A DNA stretch of 64,000 nucleotides, taken from the NCBI GenBank assembly GCA_902547955.1, contig CACCPY010000002.1:1-64000 (forward strand), read 5' to 3'. The position numbers were made by a program, and so were the translations under genes. This DNA is from an uncultured Alphaproteobacteria bacterium (GTDB lineage Bacteria > Pseudomonadota > Alphaproteobacteria > Methylaequorales > Methylaequoraceae). Positions 56,587 to 64,000 of this stretch are shown piece by piece (position 1 is the stretch's first letter; the number at the start of each line of letters is the position of its first letter). The notes below the pieces were generated by a model. It was not told where the DNA came from. It searched no databases and worked only from the letters and a program-made list of their open reading frames with translations.

Positions 56587-58290
56587 ATGAACAAAAAAAA
56601 TGAAATTTCAAGTATTTTAAATTCTTGTAATAATCTTTTTGAAATATTCAATTATCATTTAGCTAAAACTCCACACAAAAAAGTCTTTTTTAAGAAAGAG
56701 AAAATTTGGGATTCGAGCGATTTTATTGAAACATCAAAAAGAATAAAAAAAATATCTTTTTTTTTAATAAAAAATAGAATTAAAAAAGGTGACCGAGTTT
56801 TCTTACTATCAAACAACAGAATTGAATGGGTTGAGTTTGACTTAGCTATAATGGTGTCAGGAGGGGTTACAGTTCCAAGTTTTGTCACTAATAACACAAC
56901 TGACAACGAATTTATCATTAAAGATTGCCAACCCAAATTTATAGTTCTTGAAGATGAAAAAGTTTTTAAAAAAAATAAAAAATTCTTAAATAAATTTAAG
57001 AATAAGATTATTTTAATAGAACCTTCAGAAAATTTTACAGATTATAAAGAAATAACATCTCATAAAGATAAACAAATAAAAAAGATCACTGTTAATAAGG
57101 AAGATATTTCGTCAATAATTTATACATCTGGAACTACTGGGAACCCAAAAGGTGTAATACTTACGCACAAATCAATTATGCACAATTTGCAGGGAGCAAT
57201 AGAACTTGTAAACGATTTTAATTTAAAAAATGAGAGATTTTTCTCTTTTTTACCATTGTCACACTCATATGAAAGGATGGCTGGTTTATATTTTCCAATT
57301 TTGATTGGTGCAGAAATTTATTTTTGTAGTACAACTGATAAATTACTTTCAGAAATCAAAGAAGTAAAACCCACAATCTTGTCAGCGGTTCCTAGACTAT
57401 ATGAAAATATATTTAAAAAAATTAAATTTCAGATTAACAAAACAAATTTTTTAGTTTCTTATCTTTTAAAGAAAACGTTTTTATTAATAGAAAATAATCC
57501 AAAAGAAAATATAAACTTTTTTGTAAAATTTTTAGTCACTATTTTTTTGAAATATATTCTTAAAAAAAAGGTTTTACATATTTTTGGGAAAAAAATAAAA
57601 GTTTTAATATCTGGTGGAGCAGCACTAAACCCAGATGTCGGTATTTTTTTTAACAAATTAGGTATTTCGTTGTTACAAGGATATGGTCAAACTGAAGCAT
57701 CTCCATTAATTAGTTGTAATAGAAAAAAAAATAATGATCCCTATACCGTTGGTCAACCAGTTAAAGATGTTAAAGTGAAAATTTCAAATAATGGAGAAAT
57801 ACTTGTGTCTGGTGATAATTTAATGCAAGGGTATTGGAAATCAAAAAAATTAACTAATGAAACACTAAAATGCGGGTGGCTTCATACAGGTGACCTAGGA
57901 AAAATAGATGAACAAGGAAGAATAATAATCACAGGTAGAAAGAAAGAATTGATAGTAACCTCAGGTGGAGAAAATATTTCCTCTCAAAAAATAGAAAATA
58001 TGCTTTTAAGTTTTGATGAAATTAGTCACGCAATTGTTTATGGAGATGGAAAACCTTTTCTTATCGCTTTAATAAAATTAAATGATGACTATAAAAAAAC
58101 CGATGTAAAAAAATTAATTCAAGCTTTAAATTATAATTTAAATTCAATTGAAAAAATAAGAAAATTTATTGTTATGGATTTAGAGCCGACTTACGAAAAT
58201 GGGCTAATGACACAAACGATGAAATTAAAAAAAAAAAAAATTTTCCTTCGTTATAAAAAAGAAATTGGAAGACTTTATGGTAACTTATAG
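56587..58290 (+). CDS. fadD: Long-chain acyl-CoA synthetase (AMP-forming)
   Basis: The enzyme activates fatty acids to acyl-CoA through an acyl-adenylate. The 567-aa protein shows 'SIIYTSGTTGNPKGVILTHKSI' (AMP-binding), 'SFLPLSHSYERMAG', 'LLQGYGQTEASPLISCN', 'GWLHTGDLGKIDEQGRIIITGRKKELIVTSGGENIS'. The size and motifs resemble the FAA1/COG1022 group. Specificity is not visible. Its 3' end overlaps the convergent epimerase gene by 16 bases. Confidence 0.9.
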   Translation: MNKKNEISSILNSCNNLFEIFNYHLAKTPHKKVFFKKEKIWDSSDFIETSKRIKKISFFLIKNRIKKGDRVFLLSNNRIEWVEFDLAIMVSGGVTVPSFVTNNTTDNEFIIKDCQPKFIVLEDEKVFKKNKKFLNKFKNKIILIEPSENFTDYKEITSHKDKQIKKITVNKEDISSIIYTSGTTGNPKGVILTHKSIMHNLQGAIELVNDFNLKNERFFSFLPLSHSYERMAGLYFPILIGAEIYFCSTTDKLLSEIKEVKPTILSAVPRLYENIFKKIKFQINKTNFLVSYLLKKTFLLIENNPKENINFFVKFLVTIFLKYILKKKVLHIFGKKIKVLISGGAALNPDVGIFFNKLGISLLQGYGQTEASPLISCNRKKNNDPYTVGQPVKDVKVKISNNGEILVSGDNLMQGYWKSKKLTNETLKCGWLHTGDLGKIDEQGRIIITGRKKELIVTSGGENISSQKIENMLLSFDEISHAIVYGDGKPFLIALIKLNDDYKKTDVKKLIQALNYNLNSIEKIRKFIVMDLEPTYENGLMTQTMKLKKKKIFLRYKKEIGRLYGNL

Positions 58291-59234
58291 TATTTTCTAT
58301 ACCAATCTATGAATTTTGGGATACCCTCTGAGATTTTAACTTTTGGGAAAAAATTTAGGTCTTTTTTACTTTCTTCAATATCAGCATATGTTTTAGAGAC
58401 ATCACCAGGTTGAATTGGTAATAGTTTTTTTTTTGCATTTAATTTTAAGGTTTTTTCAATAAGCTCAACAAATTCCATCAATACTTCAGGGTTACTATTA
58501 CCTAGATTATAGATTTTATGACCAGAAACATTGTTATTTTTTAAAGCTCCCAAAATTCCCTGCACTATGTCGTCAATATATGTAAAATCTCTCTCCATTT
58601 TTCCATAATTAAAGATTTCTATAATTTTATTCTCTAAAATGTTTTTGGTAAAAATAAATGTAGCCATATCAGGCCTTCCCCATGGACCATAAACTGTAAA
58701 AAATCTTAGACCTATACATTTCATATTAAACAAGTGAGAGTAACATTCTGCAACTAGTTCTGTTGATTTTTTTGAGGCTGCATACAACGAAATTGGATTA
58801 TCAACCCGTTGATTAACAGAAAATGGCATATTCTTATTACCTCCATAAACAGATGATGAACTAGCATAAATAAATTTTTTTACGTTTAATAGTCTTGCTA
58901 ACTCAAGCAAATTTACTTGTCCCAGTACATTAGATTCGATGTAGACATGAGGGTTTTTTAATGAATGCCTTACCCCTGCCTGCGCAGCTAAATTAATGAT
59001 CACATCTATTTTCTTCTTTTTAAAAAATGAATGGATTTTTTTGTCTTCAATTTTTTTTTTAATAAAATAAAAGTTTTTATATTTTCTTAGGATTGACAAC
59101 CTATCTCTTTTCAAAGAAACATCATAATATGGGTTAACATCATCAATACCATAAACGAAATTTTTTTTTTTTAGCAAAGCTAAACCGGTGTGAAAACCAA
59201 TAAAACCTGCTGCACCAGTTAAGACTACATTCAT
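58275..59234 (-). CDS. NAD-dependent sugar epimerase, UDP-glucuronate 4-epimerase-like
   Basis: The 319-aa extended SDR protein has 'VVLTGAAGFIGFHTGLALL', 'GIDDVNPYYDVSLKRDRL', 'YASSSSVYGG', the active 'YAASKKSTE' (Tyr-x3-Lys) and 'FFTVYGPWGRPDMATFIF'. The 'PYYD..LK..RL' and 'GPWGRPDMA' stretches are typical of UDP-glucuronate 4-epimerases, which make UDP-galacturonate for surface sugars. It is an isolated sugar gene; no polysaccharide cluster surrounds it. Confidence 0.85.
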   Translation of the reverse strand: MNVVLTGAAGFIGFHTGLALLKKKNFVYGIDDVNPYYDVSLKRDRLSILRKYKNFYFIKKKIEDKKIHSFFKKKKIDVIINLAAQAGVRHSLKNPHVYIESNVLGQVNLLELARLLNVKKFIYASSSSVYGGNKNMPFSVNQRVDNPISLYAASKKSTELVAECYSHLFNMKCIGLRFFTVYGPWGRPDMATFIFTKNILENKIIEIFNYGKMERDFTYIDDIVQGILGALKNNNVSGHKIYNLGNSNPEVLMEFVELIEKTLKLNAKKKLLPIQPGDVSKTYADIEESKKDLNFFPKVKISEGIPKFIDWYRKYYKLP

Positions 59235-59492
59235 TTACTTGATTGGTTTTTGATATTTTTTTTTCCATTCAGAATAATGCATTCCATAGATATCTGAGCG
59301 AACTTCCTCATAATCTAAAGAAACATTCATCTTTTCAGCTTCCTCAACCATCCATTTAGACAAACAATTTCTACAAAAACCAGCCAAATTCATCAAATCA
59401 ATGTTTTGCAAATCTGTATTTTTTTGTAAGTGAGAGACTAATCTCTTAAAGGTTGCGGACTCTAACTTTTTTTTTAAATCTTCTTCAATCAT
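59235..59492 (-). CDS. DUF1244 family protein
   Basis: The 85-aa protein fits DUF1244: 'ATFKRLVSHLQKNTDLQNIDLMNLAGFCRNCLSKWMVEEAEKMNVSLDYEEVRSDIYGMHYSEWKKKYQ' with the conserved 'GFCRNCL' and 'GM.Y.EWK'. No function is established. It overlaps the upstream amidohydrolase gene by four bases. Confidence 0.88.
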   Translation of the reverse strand: MIEEDLKKKLESATFKRLVSHLQKNTDLQNIDLMNLAGFCRNCLSKWMVEEAEKMNVSLDYEEVRSDIYGMHYSEWKKKYQKPIK

Positions 59493-60223
59493 TTCAACAA
59501 CAATGAAAATATATTAGTAAACATTTCAGTATATTTTTTAATTCTTTTTTTTGAACAAATCAAATCGTTTCTCATTTCTATACAAATATTATCAATCAAC
59601 CCATTGTGGGAATGTCTATCTAACGTATAATTAAAATGAAAACCAGAGTATGGAAAGTTTCTTCCATAAAAGATATTATTATCAATTAATTTTTTTTGAA
59701 TTGGAATTAACAAGTTCATATTTTTATTCCAAAGAAGACCAATTTCAATTCCTCTCTTCACGTTTCCAATTTTTTTTGTAAACGAATGAATTGATATAAG
59801 AGAAATTTTTTTGTATTTTTTTTTTTTCTCTTTCACAAACTTTGCTAAGTTGCAATGATATTCTTGATGAAATTTCTTTAAACGTGATTTTTTTTCTTCA
59901 CATTTTATTTCAAAATTTCCTGGTATTTTTATTCCTGCAGATGATGACAAAATAAGCTCACTAGAATTTTCATCTCTGTTAGGATCAATTAATAATCTGG
60001 AAAAATTAGCCAAAAAGCAACTTTGTTCTAAAAGTTTGGTTATTTCAATACAAAATTCTCTTGCACCTATATCGTATGCTATGTGAGATGCTATATATTT
60101 TTTGCTTAATCCCAGCGAATTATATTTTTTTGGGATAAAATTCGAGGCATGATCACAAATAAAAATTAAATGTTTTTTTCTATTTTTTTTTTGAAATTCC
60201 TTTATTGTATAAATATCATTCAT
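59489..60223 (-). CDS. N-formylglutamate amidohydrolase family protein
   Basis: The 244-aa protein has 'LIFICDHASNFIPKKY', 'IAYDIGAREFCIEIT', 'NFSRLLIDPNRDENS', 'ISIHSFTKKIG' and 'RNFPYSGFHFNYTLDRHSHNGLIDNICIEMRNDLI', matching the HutG-like family that hydrolyses N-formylglutamate. No other histidine-degradation gene is nearby, so the real substrate may differ. The pair with DUF1244 next to pyk is a known alphaproteobacterial arrangement. Confidence 0.85.
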   Translation of the reverse strand: MNDIYTIKEFQKKNRKKHLIFICDHASNFIPKKYNSLGLSKKYIASHIAYDIGAREFCIEITKLLEQSCFLANFSRLLIDPNRDENSSELILSSSAGIKIPGNFEIKCEEKKSRLKKFHQEYHCNLAKFVKEKKKKYKKISLISIHSFTKKIGNVKRGIEIGLLWNKNMNLLIPIQKKLIDNNIFYGRNFPYSGFHFNYTLDRHSHNGLIDNICIEMRNDLICSKKRIKKYTEMFTNIFSLLLK

Positions 60224-60270
60224 ATTTTTAATTACAATTCTTTATAATTACAATATTATTAACTTATCTT

Positions 60271-61686
60271 ATGTTAAGAAAAAGAAACACAAAAATTATC
60301 GCGACATTAGGACCAAGTTCGTCTTCACCTCTAAAAATCCACTCTTTATTTCAAGCAGGTGCTGATATTTTTAGATTAAATTTTAGCCATGGCACACATG
60401 GCGATCATAGAAAAAGGGTGTTTCACATCAGACAATATGAGAAAAGATTAGGAAGACCAATAGCAATTCTTGGTGATCTGCAAGGTCCAAAAATTAGAAT
60501 TGGAACTTTTAAAAAAAAATCAATTACCTTAGTTAATAATCAAAAATTTGAACTTGATTTAGATCCGGAACCTGGCAATGAAAAACGTGTTTTTCTTCCA
60601 CATCCAGAGATATTCAAATCTGTAAAAAAAAATACTAAAGTACTTATTGATGATGGGAAAATTTTACTGAATATAATTGGAGTGAACTCAGAAAAAATAA
60701 CTACTGAAGTCCTTAACGGAGGAAAGATTTCAAATATGAAGGGTGTGAATATCCCAGACACTTTAATAAAAATGTCATCACTAACAAAAAAAGATATCAA
60801 AGATCTAGAGTTTTGCTTAGACCTAAGTCTTGATTATGTTGCTTTATCTTTCGTTCAAAAAGCAAAAGATTTAATTGATCTCAAAAAACATATTGGTAGT
60901 CAAACCGGTATAATGGCAAAATTTGAGAAACCCTTAGCAATTAAAAGAATGGATGAAATTTTATTTCATTGTGATGCTGCAATGGTAGCAAGGGGTGATC
61001 TTGGAGTTGAAATGCCTCCTGAAGAAGTTCCTATTATACAAAAAAGGATTGTCCAATCATGCAGAGATTTTGGAAAACCAGTTGTTGTTGCCACCCAAAT
61101 GCTTGATTCAATGATTAATTCCCCATCTCCAACTAGAGCAGAAGCATCAGACGTGGCAACTGCTGTTTTTGATGCAGCTGATTCGTTGATGTTATCAGCT
61201 GAAACTGCTTCAGGTAAATTTCCAGTTCAGTCTGTACAAATAATGGACAGAATTATTCGAGGAGTTGAAAATGATGATTCTTACAGACAAATTTTAGAAA
61301 GCAAAAAAATTACATTGGAGGAAACAACCTCTGATGCAATAAGCTCTGCCGCCTCACAAGTTGTTAAAACAGTTTTAGCAAAAGCAATTTTTACCTACAC
61401 AAGATCAGGAGCAACTGCCAAAAGAGCTGCAAGAGAAAGACCAACAGTTCCAATCATAGGTTTATCGCCTGATAGAATAACAGCAAGACAACTAGCATTA
61501 ATTTGGGGTGTTCATACAATTCATGCTTTGGAGCCTAAAAGTTTTTCCGGAATGATCGAAAATGCTTGCGATCTTGCAAAAAAGGAGGGTATTGTTAAAA
61601 GAGGCGACTATGTTGTAGTCACAGCCGGAGCTCCTATTGGAGTATCTGGTTCGACAAACAACTTAAGAATTGCAAAAATAAACTAA
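60271..61686 (+). CDS. pyk: Pyruvate kinase
   Basis: Pyk makes pyruvate and ATP from phosphoenolpyruvate. The 471-aa protein has '[34 protein letters not shown]', '[14 protein letters not shown]', '[36 protein letters not shown]' and '[31 protein letters not shown]'. A TATAAT box lies at 60243-60248. Its stop overlaps that of the convergent rpmJ by four bases. Confidence 0.97.
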   Translation: MLRKRNTKIIATLGPSSSSPLKIHSLFQAGADIFRLNFSHGTHGDHRKRVFHIRQYEKRLGRPIAILGDLQGPKIRIGTFKKKSITLVNNQKFELDLDPEPGNEKRVFLPHPEIFKSVKKNTKVLIDDGKILLNIIGVNSEKITTEVLNGGKISNMKGVNIPDTLIKMSSLTKKDIKDLEFCLDLSLDYVALSFVQKAKDLIDLKKHIGSQTGIMAKFEKPLAIKRMDEILFHCDAAMVARGDLGVEMPPEEVPIIQKRIVQSCRDFGKPVVVATQMLDSMINSPSPTRAEASDVATAVFDAADSLMLSAETASGKFPVQSVQIMDRIIRGVENDDSYRQILESKKITLEETTSDAISSAASQVVKTVLAKAIFTYTRSGATAKRAARERPTVPIIGLSPDRITARQLALIWGVHTIHALEPKSFSGMIENACDLAKKEGIVKRGDYVVVTAGAPIGVSGSTNNLRIAKIN

Positions 61687-61808
61687 CCTTGTCTGGCCTT
61701 AAAACGGGAATCGGTTTTATTAATAACATAAAGCCTTCCTCTACGCTTTACGACTCTGCAATCTCTGTGACGCTGTTTGGCTGACTTTATAGATCTTAAT
61801 ACTTTCAT
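61683..61808 (-). CDS. rpmJ: Ribosomal protein bL36
   Basis: Read from the bases: ATG at 61808-61806 to TAG at 61685-61683, 41 aa. The sequence starts '[20 protein letters not shown]' and ends '[13 protein letters not shown]', which is the C-minus type L36 of alphaproteobacteria. It is convergent with pyk. Confidence 0.96.
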   Translation of the reverse strand: MKVLRSIKSAKQRHRDCRVVKRRGRLYVINKTDSRFKARQG

Positions 61809-61871
61809 AATTTTGTAAAATAATTAATTCTAAAAATTTGTCAATCATAGAAAATATATTAATATCATTTA

Positions 61872-62366
61872 ATGACAAGATTTCTCATCAAAATTCTTAA
61901 CATTTTCAGTGAAAAAATTGGAAGGATAAGTTCACTTCTTGTTCTTTTTTTAATTTTACTTGTTTCTGTATCAGTCATATTAAGATATGTTTTTTCGATT
62001 GGATTCATTTGGATACAAGACCTCTACATTTGGATTCATGCAATTTTTATCTTATTAGGAATTTCTTACACGTTAAAAATGAATAACCATGTTAGGATAG
62101 ATCTTTTGTATAGAAATTTTAATAAAAAAAAAAGGAATTTAATAAACTTAATTGGTTTAATTATTTTCGGAATTCCTCTAACCTATTTATTATTGGTAAA
62201 TGGATTAGACTATTTCACAAGGTCATATAACTTAAATGAAGGTTCAAAAGAAAGTGGGGGGTTACCAAATATATATATATTAAAATTTTTCATTTTTTTT
62301 CTAGGAATTTTGCTTCTTCTTGAAATTTGCAGACAAATATTAAGTTTTTTTAATAAAGATGATTGA
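61872..62366 (+). CDS. dctQ: TRAP transporter small membrane subunit DctQ
   Basis: The 164-aa protein has four membrane helices and the family pattern 'VSVILRYVFSIGFIWIQDLYIWIHAIFILLGISYTLKMNNHVRIDLLY'. It works with DctM and a periplasmic binding protein to import organic acids with sodium. It overlaps dctM by eight bases. Confidence 0.92.
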   Translation: MTRFLIKILNIFSEKIGRISSLLVLFLILLVSVSVILRYVFSIGFIWIQDLYIWIHAIFILLGISYTLKMNNHVRIDLLYRNFNKKKRNLINLIGLIIFGIPLTYLLLVNGLDYFTRSYNLNEGSKESGGLPNIYILKFFIFFLGILLLLEICRQILSFFNKDD

Positions 62367-63735
62367 GATATTAAGTCACGAGTTTTTTGCAACCATTTTA
62401 TTTGTACTGCTTGCATTTTTTCTTCTTGCGGGTTACCCAGTTTCATTAACCCTGGCTGGAACTGCGATAATTGTCGGTTTTATTGGTTACCTTGTTGATT
62501 TGTTTCCTTTAGTGCTTTTGAATGTTTTACCAAATAGAATTTTTGGATTAGTTACTAACGAAACTCTGATTGCTGTACCATTATTTATCTTTATGGGAGT
62601 TATGTTGGAAAAATCTGGGATAGCCGTTTCTCTTTTAGAAAATATGAGTAAAATGTGGGGTACAATTAGGGGTGGCTTAGTCTACTCTATTTTAATTGTT
62701 GGGGTTTTAATGGCTGCATCTACAGGAATTGTTGGTGCAACTGTTGTGACCATGGGAATATTAAGTCTGCCTCTAATGCTTAAATGGAGTTATAACAAAA
62801 AAATTTCTGCTGGAATTATTTGTGCTAGCGGAACATTAGGACAAATAATTCCACCTTCTATAGTTTTGGTTTTACTAGCCGATATTTTTCAAGGAGCAAA
62901 TGAGCAAGCATCACAAATTACCGGAGATCTAGCACCAACACCAGTCAGTAGTGTAGATTTATTTGCTGGGGCTATAATGCCAGGAATGCTGCTAGTTATA
63001 ATGTATAGTGTTTGGATATTTTTTTGCTCAATTTTTAAACCAGAAAACTTCCCATTAAAAAAAGATTCAACAGAAAAGGTAAATTTAAAAAGCTTATTTT
63101 TGACAATTTTACCTCCAGTAATTTTGATAGTTTTAGTACTTGGCTCAATTCTTTTTGGAGTGGCAACACCAACTGAATCTGCATCTTTGGGGGCATTAGG
63201 ATCTTTGATTATCGCTGTAAAAAAAGGAATTAAAATAGATACTGTAAAGTTAGTTTGCGTGGAAACGCTAAAAATAAATTCAATGGTTTTTTTTATTTTA
63301 TTTGGAGCCTCTTTATTTTCTCTTGTTTTTAGGGGGTTTGGAGGTGATTTGATGGTTGAAAACTTTTTGACTGATATACCTGGTGCCAAAATAAATTCTT
63401 TAATCATTGTTATGTTAACAATTTTTGTTCTTGGATTTTTTCTTGATTTTTTTCAAATTGTTTTTGTAATTGTTCCAATTGTTGGTCCGTCTTTAATTTC
63501 TATGGGTTATGATCCGGTCTGGCTGGCTATTATGTTTGCGATAAATCTTCAAACCAGTTTTTTAACACCACCATTTGGATTCGCCCTTTTTTACTTGAGA
63601 GGTGTGGCACCAAAGGAAATAAAAACCTCTGACATTTATTCAGGTGTAATTCCCTATATTTGTATTCAAATATTTACACTTTTTATTCTTTTTAAATTTC
63701 CTGAGATAGTTACTTGGCTACCTAACAAACTATGA
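62359..63735 (+). CDS. dctM: TRAP transporter large membrane subunit DctM
   Basis: The 458-aa protein has about a dozen membrane helices. Signatures are 'FLLAGYPVSLTLAGTAIIVG', 'PLFIFMGVMLEKSGIA', 'VVTMGILSLPLMLKWSYNKKISAGIICASGTLGQIIPPSIVLVLLAD' and the C-terminal 'NLQTSFLTPPFGFALFYLRGVAP'. It forms the sodium-driven translocation channel. Its stop abuts that of the convergent dctP-like gene. Confidence 0.95.
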   Translation: MIEILSHEFFATILFVLLAFFLLAGYPVSLTLAGTAIIVGFIGYLVDLFPLVLLNVLPNRIFGLVTNETLIAVPLFIFMGVMLEKSGIAVSLLENMSKMWGTIRGGLVYSILIVGVLMAASTGIVGATVVTMGILSLPLMLKWSYNKKISAGIICASGTLGQIIPPSIVLVLLADIFQGANEQASQITGDLAPTPVSSVDLFAGAIMPGMLLVIMYSVWIFFCSIFKPENFPLKKDSTEKVNLKSLFLTILPPVILIVLVLGSILFGVATPTESASLGALGSLIIAVKKGIKIDTVKLVCVETLKINSMVFFILFGASLFSLVFRGFGGDLMVENFLTDIPGAKINSLIIVMLTIFVLGFFLDFFQIVFVIVPIVGPSLISMGYDPVWLAIMFAINLQTSFLTPPFGFALFYLRGVAPKEIKTSDIYSGVIPYICIQIFTLFILFKFPEIVTWLPNKL

Positions 63736-64000
63736 TTAAACTCGCGACTCAAGAAAACTTTTTTCTGAATAATCAGACCAAAAAATGAATAATTTTCTAT
63801 AAGTTATTATACTATCAAGTATTTTTTTACCCAATTTGTCTTTGTTCGCATAGTCACTAACAACTTCATCAGATCTTTGATTTAATATTTTTAATAGATC
63901 TTTAGGGTATTTTACAAAATTTACATTGTATTCATCTTTAAGTTTTTTAATAGCAAAACTATTTCTAGCAAAAAATTCAGAAGCAATCGCAGAGTTGGAT
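63736..64000 (-). CDS. dctP: TRAP transporter solute-binding protein DctP, C-terminal part
   Basis: The last 88 codons of a minus-strand gene are visible; the rest lies beyond the right edge. The end 'NSFAIKKLKDEYNVNFVKYPKDLLKILNQRSDEVVSDYANKDKLGKKILDSIITYRKLFIFWSDYSEKSFL' fits the C-terminal helices of TakP/DctP-type binding proteins. In alphaproteobacteria these bind 2-oxo acids or similar carboxylates. Unusually it faces dctQM tail to tail instead of leading the operon. Confidence 0.75.
   Translation of the reverse strand, partial: SNSAIASEFFARNSFAIKKLKDEYNVNFVKYPKDLLKILNQRSDEVVSDYANKDKLGKKILDSIITYRKLFIFWSDYSEKSFLESRV

Overview
This window is an AT-rich (about 30% G+C by eye), densely packed chromosome segment from a marine alphaproteobacterium. 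Several alphaproteobacterial marker families and gene orders support this: DUF3126, DUF1013/TrcR next to a DUF465 (YdcH) gene and purEK, DUF1244 with N-formylglutamate amidohydrolase and pyk, COQ9 beside rpsU, split pntA, and the block zapA-ygfA-ymdB-yebC-ruvCAB-ybgC-tolQRAB-pal-cpoB-tilS-ftsH-folP-glmM. The proteorhodopsin cassette, low G+C and tight gene overlaps fit a streamlined surface-ocean lineage. A thiC gene argues against typical SAR11/Pelagibacter, which is known to lack it; an HIMB59/AEGEAN-169-like lineage is my best guess, at low certainty.

Layout. 1-4.7 kb: 3' part of a tonB-like gene, an abundant-looking porin, a SHOCT lipoprotein, a small beta-barrel protein, DUF3126 and DUF3429 proteins. 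4.7-13.1 kb: a light-use island with a structured leader carrying a 13-codon uORF, a blue-tuned proteorhodopsin, crtE-crtI-crtB-crtY-blh (isoprenoid precursors to beta-carotene to retinal), a 2-oxoglutarate dioxygenase-like gene, a stand-alone LOV photoreceptor and two small envelope genes. 13.1-22.3 kb: rluD, rpoH, purA, hisZ, serC, an SLC13/RCK permease, thiC. 22.3-38.9 kb: a single minus-strand run of housekeeping genes containing the whole Tol-Pal system, with an extra 59-aa lipoprotein between tolB and pal. 39-47 kb: gap, an unknown 126-aa gene, thiE, efp, a SuhB homologue that has lost its catalytic residues, and a three-gene MotA/MotB-like envelope complex with an 860-aa periplasmic coiled coil. 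47-58 kb: cyaY, rpmE, an oxidoreductase, trcR, ydcH, purEK, COQ9, rpsU (apparently with an AUU start), pntB-pntA2-pntA1, pepF, fadD. 58-64 kb: a UDP-glucuronate epimerase-like gene, DUF1244, N-formylglutamate amidohydrolase, pyk, rpmJ, and TRAP transporter genes dctQM facing the 3' end of a dctP.

Four small genes were read directly from the bases: the 59-aa lipoprotein (30285-30464), a 52-aa coiled-coil protein upstream of zapA (38759-38917), ydcH (49315-49491) and rpmJ (61683-61808). rpsU (51724-51930) was also recovered this way. The only gene-free gaps above 300 bp in a naive gene map, 30165-30576 and 51645-51976, are explained by the lipoprotein and rpsU. I saw no tRNA, rRNA, CRISPR array, insertion sequence or prophage gene.

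The most interesting points are the proteorhodopsin leader with its uORF, the LOV protein beside the rhodopsin/retinal genes, the dead SuhB, the AUU-start rpsU, the duplicated promoter plus signal sequence of pal, and the non-flagellar MotAB-like complex. Everything here is by-eye reading; no search or folding was run.
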